Of a DNA stretch of 11,748 nucleotides, positions 1 through 6,724 are shown in pieces. The DNA is from M55B165 sp051744245. GTDB taxonomy: Bacteria; Actinomycetota; Humimicrobiia; Humimicrobiales; Humimicrobiaceae. Positions within the stretch are counted from its first letter, which is position 1; the number at the start of each line of letters is the position of its first letter. The notes beneath the pieces are model-generated. The model had not been told where the DNA came from and made no database searches. It saw only the letters and a program-made list of their open reading frames with translations. The stretch is from contig JBNJCV010000055.1 in the NCBI GenBank assembly GCA_051744245.1, positions 1 to 11,748 on the forward strand, in the 5' to 3' direction. A program made the position numbers and the translations under genes.

Positions 1-956
1 TTTTCTATTTTAGGCTTCCTGATTAAAAACAATATCCCGCCTATTATAGACTCTAAAAGCAGCAGGAAAAGTATCAATAAGGGGAAAATTGCTGCTTTTG
101 CCAGGCCGATCCCAAAGTTTTGAAGAAAGTATGCAGTAGTATTTTCCCTTATGCCAATTCCTCCTATGGATATAGGAATCATGGCAACCAGCAATACAAT
201 AGGTACCATAAACAGGAAAGAAATAAAGGAAACATCTAGCTTTAAGGCAAGAGCAGCAAAATAGTAGTGGAGTATGACATTAAATTGCATAAGGAAGCTA
301 AAAAATATAACCAGGGCCAGAATTTTTTTATTTTTAAGAGCCCCAAAGGCTTCTATGAAATTTTTTATTTTTTCCTTAACTTTCCTTAAAATCCTTATCT
401 TAAATAAGAAATTCAAGGGCTTAAACAGCCTGGGATTAAGCAGGATGATAAGGAAGACAGCTGCCAGCACAAATAAAATTATAACTACCAAGAATAGTTT
501 ACTTAGCCCTGTTATGTTAAAGCCAAGAAACAGCGACAGCAACACAAAGCAGATAAGCCCTATTACCCCAGTGCCCCTTTCCACCAGAATTACGGTTATT
601 GATTTTGGCCAGCTGCTGTTTTTAAGCTGCGCTGCATCATAAGCCCGGTAGGTATCGCCGCCAATGCTGGAGGGAAGGAAATTATTTAAAAATATTCCTA
701 CCAGAAGAGAGCCGTTAAGGTAATTTATGGATGGTCTTACCCCCTGGAGGTTAAGGAGGAGTTTCCACCTGACTGCAGAGATTAAAAGCCCCGTAAAGTG
801 CATGAATGCCGCCAGGAAAAGGAAGTAAAGGTTTATATCATCTAAAGTAACCGTTCTAAAAAAGCTTACCAGGTTATCCCAGTATTTATATATGAGGTAT
901 GCTATCAGGGTTAAGCTTACAATTATTTTTACTATATTAAAGATCCTTTTTTTCAA
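1..956 (-). CDS. Flippase-like integral membrane protein, LPG_synthase_TM / UPF0104 family (C-terminus cut by window edge)
   Basis: The minus-strand frame stays open from a TTG at 954-956 to the left edge: 318 codons, no stop. The start follows the radical SAM stop by 1 nt, with GGGAG and AAGG upstream, and no ATG lies near it. The protein is very hydrophobic with about seven to eight membrane segments. It carries two hallmarks of the family of the MprF membrane domain (PF03706): FLPSSIGGD at residues 93-101 followed by VER at 125-127, and PISIGGIGIRE at 261-271. Family members are usually 300-350 residues, so only a short tail is probably missing. In MprF this domain flips aminoacylated phosphatidylglycerol; stand-alone copies like this one, without the aminoacyltransferase domain, often sit beside glycosyltransferases and are largely uncharacterised. 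Lipid or lipid-linked sugar translocation is inference. Family assignment is firm; substrate unknown. Confidence 0.88.
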   Translation of the reverse strand, partial: MKKRIFNIVKIIVSLTLIAYLIYKYWDNLVSFFRTVTLDDINLYFLFLAAFMHFTGLLISAVRWKLLLNLQGVRPSINYLNGSLLVGIFLNNFLPSSIGGDTYRAYDAAQLKNSSWPKSITVILVERGTGVIGLICFVLLSLFLGFNITGLSKLFLVVIILFVLAAVFLIILLNPRLFKPLNFLFKIRILRKVKEKIKNFIEAFGALKNKKILALVIFFSFLMQFNVILHYYFAALALKLDVSFISFLFMVPIVLLVAMIPISIGGIGIRENTTAYFLQNFGIGLAKAAIFPLLILFLLLLESIIGGILFLIRKPKIE

Positions 957-957
957 G

Positions 958-1944
958 TTACCTTACTCCCAGATTATCTTTTACAAATGTCTTGAGGTAA
1001 TCGGTGGGCAGCCCCATGAAAGTGTCCCTCCAGAGCCTGTCACAGCTGTTGCAGGGTACAATGCCGGCTATGTTTTTCTTGGCCATATCTGTCCTAAGTT
1101 TTTTGATTTTCTGGCTACCGAAAGCATCTTTTAGGGAAATATCTTCAATATTTCCCAAAACAAGATTAGAGTTAAAATCCTGGGGGCAGGGGACAATGTT
1201 TCCATTGTACAGAATGACCAGGGCATACCACAAGAAAGTACAGGGGACATAATGTTTAGCCCTGGCTTTGCCGGTATTTACAAGGCCGCCCCAGTTATGG
1301 GGTTTCCTGGTAACAAACCTGTCCAGGGGAAGGCTCTCAAATTTTTTTATAAAAGCTTTTTTTTGCTTTTCAAAATCGGCTGTGCTGTGTTCCTCATCAT
1401 ATTCCATTACCTGCAATACAGTATAGGGAGTTTTCTTTTTAAGTTCCTTTTTTTGTTCAAGGAAAGAGATAATGCCAGAAAGAGTTTTAGCATAGTTTGA
1501 GTTTACCCTGTTTTTTTCATAGGTCTCTTTTAGGTAGCCGTCAAAAGAAAAAGATATAAAATCCAGTTTTGAGTTAAGAATTTTTTCAATGTTTTCATCA
1601 TTTAGTAGGGTAGCATTTGTATGGATCCTGACAGTTACCTGTTTTTTTTTGGCATAACCGATCATTTCAAAAAGCCTGGGGTGGAGAAGCGGCTCACCCC
1701 GGTGGAAAAGATAAATGTCATTAATGCTTTTATCTATCTGGTCTGCTATCCGTTTAAACAAATTAAAATCCATATACCCTTTTTCCTTTAAGGGTATATC
1801 CTTATTGGGGCAGAGCCTGCATTTGAGGTTGCAATGGTTGGTAACTTCAATCCACAGTCTTGATGGCAGGTAATTGCATTGGGGTTGTTTCTTAATATAG
1901 GTTAAATATATTTTAAGAAAGTCAGGTATCTTTCCAATGTCCAC
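958..1944 (-). CDS. Radical SAM protein with C-terminal SPASM-type domain
   Basis: A 328-residue protein. The radical SAM cluster motif CNLKCRLC gives Cys38, Cys42 and Cys45 as ligands of the SAM-binding 4Fe-4S cluster, and GEP at residues 83-85 is the usual second-strand motif that contacts SAM. A C-terminal SPASM-like region has Cys235, Cys253, Cys298 and Cys301, enough to bind a further cluster, with a typical NGNIVPCPQ stretch at 248-255. No membrane segment is present, so it is cytosolic. It starts at GTG, with AAAAGG seven bases upstream, 3 nt after the GT2 stop. SPASM proteins include peptide-maturing enzymes, sulfatase activators and sugar or nucleoside enzymes. No precursor peptide gene is visible nearby, and the context is glycan-related, so modification of a sugar or lipid head group is a possible but unproven role. 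Confidence 0.9.
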   Translation of the reverse strand: MDIGKIPDFLKIYLTYIKKQPQCNYLPSRLWIEVTNHCNLKCRLCPNKDIPLKEKGYMDFNLFKRIADQIDKSINDIYLFHRGEPLLHPRLFEMIGYAKKKQVTVRIHTNATLLNDENIEKILNSKLDFISFSFDGYLKETYEKNRVNSNYAKTLSGIISFLEQKKELKKKTPYTVLQVMEYDEEHSTADFEKQKKAFIKKFESLPLDRFVTRKPHNWGGLVNTGKARAKHYVPCTFLWYALVILYNGNIVPCPQDFNSNLVLGNIEDISLKDAFGSQKIKKLRTDMAKKNIAGIVPCNSCDRLWRDTFMGLPTDYLKTFVKDNLGVR

Positions 1945-1947
1945 GGC

Positions 1948-2904
1948 CTAACCTTTTATTTCCCTTATATGGTAAATTGGTTTCTTTTGTGATTCATGGT
2001 ATATCCTTATATTAAGCTCTGCAAGCAGTCCGAAGGTTATAAACTGTATTCCAATGAATACCAAAAATATTGCCAATATGAAAAGGGGCCTGTTTGCCAG
2101 GCTGATTAAAAAGAATACCCTCTGAATTATAAGTATAAGGGTAAGAATGCTTCCCAGTCCCCCTACAACCAAACCAATAAGGCCGAATATCTGTATGGGC
2201 TTGGTGGAAAAGCTTAGCAGGAATTTTACTGTAATAATATCCAAGAATACCTTCAATATCCTGGCTAGGCCATATTTGGATTTTCCGTGCCTCCTGGGCT
2301 TGTGGCCTACTACCACTTCAGATACTTTTATTCCCATCCAGCTGGCAAGGGCAGGTATATAGCGGTGCATTTCCCCATATAATTTGGTATTCTTTATGAC
2401 ATCTATATGGTAGGCTTTCAAAGTACAGCCAAAATCATGTAGCCTCACCCCGGTAAGGACTGAAATCAGCTTGTTGGCAATAATTGAGGGGAACCTTCTG
2501 GTTAAAAAAGTTTCCTTCCTGTCTTTTCTCCAGCCGCTTACCACATCATAGCCCTTTTTCATTTCTTCAATTAACTTGGGTATATCTTCAGGCTCATTCT
2601 GCAGGTCTGCATCCAGGGTTATAACAATTTCTCCGGTGCAATAGTCAAAACCAGCGCTCATGGCAGCGGTTTGCCCAAAGTTTCTCCTTAATTTGATTAT
2701 CCTGTAATTGCTTTTTTCTTTGTGTATTTTTAGCAGTTCATCCCAGCTGCTATCTGAAGACCCGTCATCAACCAGGATTACTTCATAATTCAGCGACAGC
2801 TTGCTTAAAGTGTTATCAAGCCTGTTGTAGAGCAAGCTTATATTTTTTTCCTCATTATATATGGGAATTATTACAGAAAGGTCTTTTCTATCTTTTTTGT
2901 CCAT
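1948..2904 (-). CDS. GT2 family polyprenyl-phosphate glycosyltransferase (CsbB/GtrB/DPM1-like)
   Basis: A 318-residue protein with an N-terminal GT-A catalytic domain (residues 8 to about 225) and two C-terminal membrane helices at about 237-262 and 272-297. Visible motifs are VIIPIYNEE (11-19), VDDGSSD (45-51) for nucleotide-sugar binding, the metal-binding DAD at 98-100 followed by LQNEPEDIP, and RRHGKSKYG (204-212), typical of dolichyl- and undecaprenyl-phosphate sugar transferases. Known members (B. subtilis CsbB, phage GtrB, ArnC, DPM1) move one sugar from a nucleotide donor to a polyprenyl phosphate on the cytoplasmic face. The two-helix tail fits the CsbB/GtrB type. The ATG has no strong Shine-Dalgarno sequence. 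It heads the run of three minus-strand genes and lies 63 nt after the toxin gene. The sugar cannot be read from sequence. Confidence 0.92.
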   Translation of the reverse strand: MDKKDRKDLSVIIPIYNEEKNISLLYNRLDNTLSKLSLNYEVILVDDGSSDSSWDELLKIHKEKSNYRIIKLRRNFGQTAAMSAGFDYCTGEIVITLDADLQNEPEDIPKLIEEMKKGYDVVSGWRKDRKETFLTRRFPSIIANKLISVLTGVRLHDFGCTLKAYHIDVIKNTKLYGEMHRYIPALASWMGIKVSEVVVGHKPRRHGKSKYGLARILKVFLDIITVKFLLSFSTKPIQIFGLIGLVVGGLGSILTLILIIQRVFFLISLANRPLFILAIFLVFIGIQFITFGLLAELNIRIYHESQKKPIYHIREIKG

Positions 2905-2913
2905 CTATTATGC

Positions 2914-2939
2914 TTTAATAATTTTTGAAATTATTTAAA
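2914..2939. repeat. AT-rich imperfect inverted repeat between toxin gene and GT2 gene
   Basis: AATAATTT (2917-2924) is matched by AAATTATT (2928-2935) around a TTG loop. The pairing extends to TTTA / TAAA with one bulged base. It sits 10-35 bases upstream of the GT2 start. It has no G+C stem, and no T-run follows it on the transcribed strand, so it is not a standard intrinsic terminator. An operator or a chance AT palindrome are the alternatives. Confidence 0.35.
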
Positions 2940-2949
2940 AAAGTTTAGC

Positions 2950-2955
2950 ATTATA
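2950..2955 (-). promoter_or_regulatory. Possible -10 box upstream of the GT2 operon
   Basis: On the minus strand this reads TATAAT, a perfect -10 consensus, 45 bases before the GT2 ATG. No convincing -35 box is found at 16-18 bases spacing. It may allow the glycan genes to be expressed apart from the toxin-antitoxin pair, but the match could be chance in AT-rich DNA. Confidence 0.2.
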
Positions 2956-2967
2956 ATAAGGGTTTGT

Positions 2968-3486
2968 CTATTTAGGGTTGTAGTCTGCAAGCAGCCGGGT
3001 TTCTGCCATGTTCTGCGGGCATTTAATACAATTTTTATATAATTTATGGTCGGCGGTTACCAGCTTTCCTTTAAACCTTCTGGCGGTCTCTAAAAAAATT
3101 GCATCATACACGCTTCCATTAATTATGGTTGCAGTCTTTATGGAATCTATCAATATTTTTTTATCAACATAGTAAACAATGCCTAAATTGAAAACATTCT
3201 CTATAATTGCTGATTGGTTACTTATCTTATCTCCTTTAAGCCTGGTCTTAATTACATTTGCCAGTTCAAAAAGCAGCAGCTCAGGCACAATGATGCGTAT
3301 TTTTTGGTTGAGATATTCATTTAAGATAGCTTTGGCTTTCTGGACATTTTTTTCTTTTTCTTTAAAGAACCATTTAACCACCACCGAGGTGTCCAATACA
3401 ATTATTTCCTCATACCCGGATAAAAGTTCCTTGCTTTCATTAACTATAAAATTTTTATCATCTAATTTTTTTTTGTAACTATCCAT
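2968..3486 (-). CDS. vapC: PIN-domain toxin, VapC-like ribonuclease
   Basis: A 172-residue PIN-domain protein. The four acidic residues expected to hold the catalytic metal are all visible: Asp32 in VLDTSVVVKW, Glu74 in LLLFELANV, Asp128 in SVYDAIFLE and Asp146 in VTADHKLY, so the nuclease looks intact. VapC toxins cleave tRNA or other RNA when freed from their antitoxin. The ATG overlaps the antitoxin stop by 8 nt (shared ATGGATAG), which suggests translational coupling. The first 28 residues (lysine- and acid-rich, before the usual PIN start) are an extension, since VapC proteins generally begin 3-5 residues before the first Asp. It lies between two glycan operons with which it has no obvious functional link. 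Family firm; target unknown. Confidence 0.9.
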   Translation of the reverse strand: MDSYKKKLDDKNFIVNESKELLSGYEEIIVLDTSVVVKWFFKEKEKNVQKAKAILNEYLNQKIRIIVPELLLFELANVIKTRLKGDKISNQSAIIENVFNLGIVYYVDKKILIDSIKTATIINGSVYDAIFLETARRFKGKLVTADHKLYKNCIKCPQNMAETRLLADYNPK

Positions 3487-3757
3487 CTCTCAAATTCTTT
3501 GGCCTGTTCTCCCTCAACTCCCTTATTTCCCTGGTGGAATCCCAGCCGGATAATTTAGGGCCAATTCTTTGGCTGATTTTTTCAATTTCCCTGGCTGCTT
3601 TGAATTTTTTTTCCTGCAGAATCTTCTGGTCAATTTCTGAAAAAAAATGCCTGACAGCTTCCGAGATAAAAGCTGAACGGCTCATATCAACCATTTCTTT
3701 GTATTTATCAATTTTTTGCAGCAAGCTATTGTTTATGGATATATTAACCCTTACCAT
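3479..3757 (-). CDS. vapB: Ribbon-helix-helix antitoxin, VapB/CopG-like
   Basis: A 92-residue protein beginning MVRVNISINNSLL, the beta strand and first helix of a ribbon-helix-helix DNA-binding domain (about residues 1-40; MSRSAFISEAVRHFF at 25-39 forms the second helix). The rest is a charged, helical C-terminus (about 41-92) expected to wrap and neutralise the toxin. An in-frame ATG lies seven codons further upstream (3778), but a strong AAAGGAGG at 3763-3770 sits five bases before the ATG at 3755-3757, and RHH proteins start right at the strand, so the shorter form is chosen. The protein probably represses its own promoter, as is usual for such antitoxins. The toxin gene follows with an 8-nt overlap. 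Confidence 0.87.
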   Translation of the reverse strand: MVRVNISINNSLLQKIDKYKEMVDMSRSAFISEAVRHFFSEIDQKILQEKKFKAAREIEKISQRIGPKLSGWDSTREIRELRENRPKNLRDG

Positions 3758-3762
3758 AAGTA

Positions 3763-3770
3763 CCTCCTTT
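3763..3770 (-). promoter_or_regulatory. Strong Shine-Dalgarno site that fixes the antitoxin start
   Basis: AAAGGAGG on the minus strand, five bases before the ATG at 3757. It would lie inside the coding region if the upstream ATG at 3778 were used, so it argues for the later start. Confidence 0.85.
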
Positions 3771-3788
3771 ACACACATATTTTACACA
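3768..3788. repeat. Direct repeat in the antitoxin promoter, candidate autoregulatory operator
   Basis: TTTACACA occurs at 3768-3775 and again at 3781-3788, 13 bases apart start to start. The similarity runs on (CATAT after the first copy, ATAT after the second). One copy overlaps the proposed -10 box and the other the likely transcription start and Shine-Dalgarno site. Short spaced repeats here suit a ribbon-helix-helix repressor. Repressor binding is inference. Confidence 0.45.
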
Positions 3789-3807
3789 ATATCTATGATA
3801 AAGTTAA
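3779..3807 (-). promoter_or_regulatory. Probable promoter of the antitoxin-toxin operon
   Basis: On the minus strand, TTAACT (3807 to 3802, four of six matches to the -35 consensus) is followed after exactly 17 bases by TAAAAT (3784 to 3779, five of six matches to -10). Transcription would begin near 3772, giving a leader of about 15 bases that holds the Shine-Dalgarno site. Confidence 0.5.
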
Positions 3808-3837
3808 TAAATTATTTTTATTTATTTAAATCTTATA

Positions 3838-3864
3838 TTGTAAATGCTAAAATCTATATAAAAT
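3838..3864 (+). promoter_or_regulatory. Weak candidate promoter for the YfhO operon
   Basis: TTGTAA (3838-3843) and TAAAAT (3859-3864) are spaced by 15 bases, slightly short; overlapping TATATA and TATAAA alternatives are also present. A plus-strand promoter must lie here if the 3881 gene heads its operon, because the upstream gene runs the other way. Confidence 0.28.
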
Positions 3865-3880
3865 TTAGAAGAGGACTTTT

Positions 3881-6724
3881 GTGCTAAAAAAAATAAGTAA
3901 AGCCCCCAAGTATAAAGAATACCTCATAATTTCAATTCTCCTCATCATTTTAACTATTGCCTTCCTGTGGAAGGCATTTTTTTTAGGGGATGTACTGCTA
4001 CCAGCAGATATGGTAAACACATCCGTGCACCCCTGGGTACTGGCAGAACAAAACCAGTATACTCCAGGGCAAGCCCCCCATAATCCTACTCTATCAGACC
4101 CTATTTTTATCTATTATCCCATGAAATATTACTTAGCAGATGCAGCAGAGAAGGGAGTGCTGCCCCTGTGGAATCCCAATGCCTTCCTGGGGTACCCTTA
4201 TGCCTCTAATGTGGTAAACGAGATGTATAATCCCCTTGATTTCCTGTTTTTTCTCATCCCCCAGGCCCAGGCATTTACTTTCACCATAGCCTTGCATTTG
4301 TTTCTGGCGGGAATTTTTATGTACGGATTTGCCAGGTCATTAAACATAAATAAGGTAGGATCCTTTTTTGCCTCGGTAGTGTTTATGTTTAATGCCAATA
4401 CCATACTGTGGCTTGAATTTCCTACTCACCTAAAAGGGGAGCTGTGGATACCCCTAATATTTTTATTTGTAATCCGCTTCTTCAGGGAAAAAAGGATTAT
4501 ATTTTCCATACTTGCAGGAATATTTATCGGGATGCAGATACATTCAGGATACAGCCAATCAGTACAGTTTAGCGCAGTAGCATTGTTTGTCCTGCTATGT
4601 GTATTTATTATCTATGACCTGGTGGACAAAAACTACAAAAGCATTTTAAAAAACGTTGGTGGCCTGGCATTGGCAGGGGTTATTGGCCTGGTGATAGGAC
4701 TATGCTTTATGGTTCCCTTTTACAATGAATTTAAAGGCTCGCTTAGGGCAGTACAGCAGAGAGGTGGAGGCGGAAGCATGAATTTTAGGTATCTTATAAC
4801 CATGGTTAACCCTAACTTTTTTGGAAATGGCCTTTCCGGCAGTTTTTGGCTATCCGGCACTAATTTCATAGAAACGGTTAGGTATAGCGGGGTGGCAGTT
4901 TTGTTTTTATCCGGTATTGCCATTGCCTTTAAACGCACCAAAATTGTCATATCTTTCCTTGCCATAACTGCAGTAGCGGTATTGCTTAATTCAGTTCCCC
5001 AGATATTTAAAGTTTTTAATAAAATTATACCTTTCTTTAGCCAGTCTTCTATATCCAGGATACTGGTGCTTGTCCCGTTTGGCCTGGCTGTCCTGTCTGG
5101 CTGTGGCATGGATTATTTAAGCAAGATAAACTTAAGCAAAGAATGGCTGAAAAAGAAAAAATTAACCATTTTTGCTATTTTGCTGGCCGTGTTTTTGCTG
5201 GGGTTGATAGTTGCCCTCAATTTCATATTTGACACCCATATCAGCCTGGAAAAAATGGCAGAGCATCCCCTTATAAGGCTGGAGACCCTCTCCTTTATTT
5301 TTTTTGTAGTACTGGCAGTCTTTTCAGCCGCCTTTATAGTCCTGGCTGTAAGGACTAGGTATAGGAAAATATTTTTAATGTTGCTTACAGGTTTGCTGGT
5401 TGTTGACCTGTTTGTATTCGGCATAAACTTTAACACCACTTCTGATCCAGATCAGGTATATTTTAAAACCCCCTCTATTGAATACATAAAACAGGATGAG
5501 GGCTTGTATAGAAACCTGGGTATTATGGGGGGAACCTTTAATCCCAACTCCATGTGGATATTCAACATGCAGGATACAGCAGGCTATGACCCTGTAATAC
5601 CACTGGATTATGCAAAATTCTGGGCAGCCTTCCAGGGAAACGACAGGGTGAGGCCAAATGGAAAAGTGGGTGCTGATAAGATGCATGCAAATTTCTTAAA
5701 GCTTACCAACACCAAATATATCATAAGTTATGCATTCATGAGCGAGATGGGCTATTTTGTAAATAATTTTGAGAAAAACCTAAATGAGCAAAGCAGGGAA
5801 AATTCCACCATAACCACCTGGAATTTCCAGGAACACATCATCCCTACCATAGTAGTGCCTGCAGATTCTAAAATGGAATTTGACTACTCTATTAAGGAAA
5901 ACCGGGAACTGGTATTTTACACCTCCCTGCATCCCCAGCACTGGAATGCTGAAACAGGGGACGGGGTAATATACAGGATATATGCTGAATATAATGGGGA
6001 AAGGGATCTGTTATGGGAACAGGACCTAAACCCTATTCAGAAAGAAGAGGACAGAAGATGGTTTGCTCACAGGGTAGACCTGGGCAAATATTCCGGCAAA
6101 GAGGTAAAACTGGTATTTGAAACCAACAGCAAAAAAAATCCTGAACATGACATGCCTGGCTGGGGGAATCCCATGATTATTCCCAAGGATAGCCTGGGAC
6201 TTGGTAATTTGATGCTGCTCTACAATAAAGAAGTAAAAATTTACAGGAATTATTTTTACCTGCCCAGGGCATTTATAGCCTCAAACAGTAAATCTTTTGC
6301 CAGTCAGGATGAAATACTTTCCTACCTGGTAGGAAACCATAACCTGGACCTGGAAAACATGGTTTATCTCACCAATGGGGATAATCTTGACGGGGAGGTA
6401 GACTACAATTTGGAGATAACCGGATATTCGGAAAATTCTATTGATATAGAAGCAGAGGCTGACGGTGCTTGCTACCTGGTATTGCTGGACAGATATGATG
6501 AGGATTGGAATGCTTATGTAGATGGAGAGGAAACTGAAATTTTTAAGGCAAACTACATGTTCAGGGCAATAAAGCTTGAAGAAGGAAGCCATAAAATTGA
6601 ATTCAGGTATGAACCCAGGTGGTTTTATTATATGCTGGCAATTTCATTTTCTGCTTTGATTATTTGTATCCTAGCTTGTATAGTTATTTACCACAGGGAA
6701 AAGAAAAAAGGGTCGCATGGCTAA
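3881..6724 (+). CDS. YfhO-family membrane protein, GT-C-like glycosyltransferase
   Basis: A 947-residue protein starting at GTG, with GAGGA five bases upstream. After a first helix (about 14-36) comes the signature extracytoplasmic loop of the family: PADMVNTS (41-48), SDPIFIYYP (72-80), LPLWNPNAFLGYPYASN (94-110) and NEMYNPLDF (113-121). About ten further helices run to residue 513, then a large outer domain to about 914, a last helix (about 915-937) and a basic tail. The end of the outer domain, with WNAYVDGEE and ANYMFRAI, is typical of YfhO (PF09586). B. subtilis YfhO acts with CsbB and GtcA to put GlcNAc on lipoteichoic acid, using a polyprenyl-phosphate sugar outside the membrane. A similar transferase role here is inferred. 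It overlaps the next gene by 8 nt (ATGGCTAA). Acceptor and sugar unknown. Confidence 0.88.
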   Translation: MLKKISKAPKYKEYLIISILLIILTIAFLWKAFFLGDVLLPADMVNTSVHPWVLAEQNQYTPGQAPHNPTLSDPIFIYYPMKYYLADAAEKGVLPLWNPNAFLGYPYASNVVNEMYNPLDFLFFLIPQAQAFTFTIALHLFLAGIFMYGFARSLNINKVGSFFASVVFMFNANTILWLEFPTHLKGELWIPLIFLFVIRFFREKRIIFSILAGIFIGMQIHSGYSQSVQFSAVALFVLLCVFIIYDLVDKNYKSILKNVGGLALAGVIGLVIGLCFMVPFYNEFKGSLRAVQQRGGGGSMNFRYLITMVNPNFFGNGLSGSFWLSGTNFIETVRYSGVAVLFLSGIAIAFKRTKIVISFLAITAVAVLLNSVPQIFKVFNKIIPFFSQSSISRILVLVPFGLAVLSGCGMDYLSKINLSKEWLKKKKLTIFAILLAVFLLGLIVALNFIFDTHISLEKMAEHPLIRLETLSFIFFVVLAVFSAAFIVLAVRTRYRKIFLMLLTGLLVVDLFVFGINFNTTSDPDQVYFKTPSIEYIKQDEGLYRNLGIMGGTFNPNSMWIFNMQDTAGYDPVIPLDYAKFWAAFQGNDRVRPNGKVGADKMHANFLKLTNTKYIISYAFMSEMGYFVNNFEKNLNEQSRENSTITTWNFQEHIIPTIVVPADSKMEFDYSIKENRELVFYTSLHPQHWNAETGDGVIYRIYAEYNGERDLLWEQDLNPIQKEEDRRWFAHRVDLGKYSGKEVKLVFETNSKKNPEHDMPGWGNPMIIPKDSLGLGNLMLLYNKEVKIYRNYFYLPRAFIASNSKSFASQDEILSYLVGNHNLDLENMVYLTNGDNLDGEVDYNLEITGYSENSIDIEAEADGACYLVLLDRYDEDWNAYVDGEETEIFKANYMFRAIKLEEGSHKIEFRYEPRWFYYMLAISFSALIICILACIVIYHREKKKGSHG

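Noticed and set aside
2914..2939. Inverted repeat as an intrinsic terminator of the toxin operon
   Set aside because: The stem is only A-T pairs and no T-run follows on the transcribed strand.
3758..3778. Upstream ATG giving a 99-residue antitoxin
   Set aside because: The strong AAAGGAGG lies between this ATG and the next, and the ribbon-helix-helix strand begins right at the later ATG (3757).
3768..3788. CRISPR-like or tandem array
   Set aside because: Only two 8-base copies with a 5-base gap; far too short and few for an array.
4720..5686. Long minus-strand open frames of 103-129 codons inside the YfhO gene
   Set aside because: They are antisense shadows of a well-supported membrane protein and resemble no protein family.
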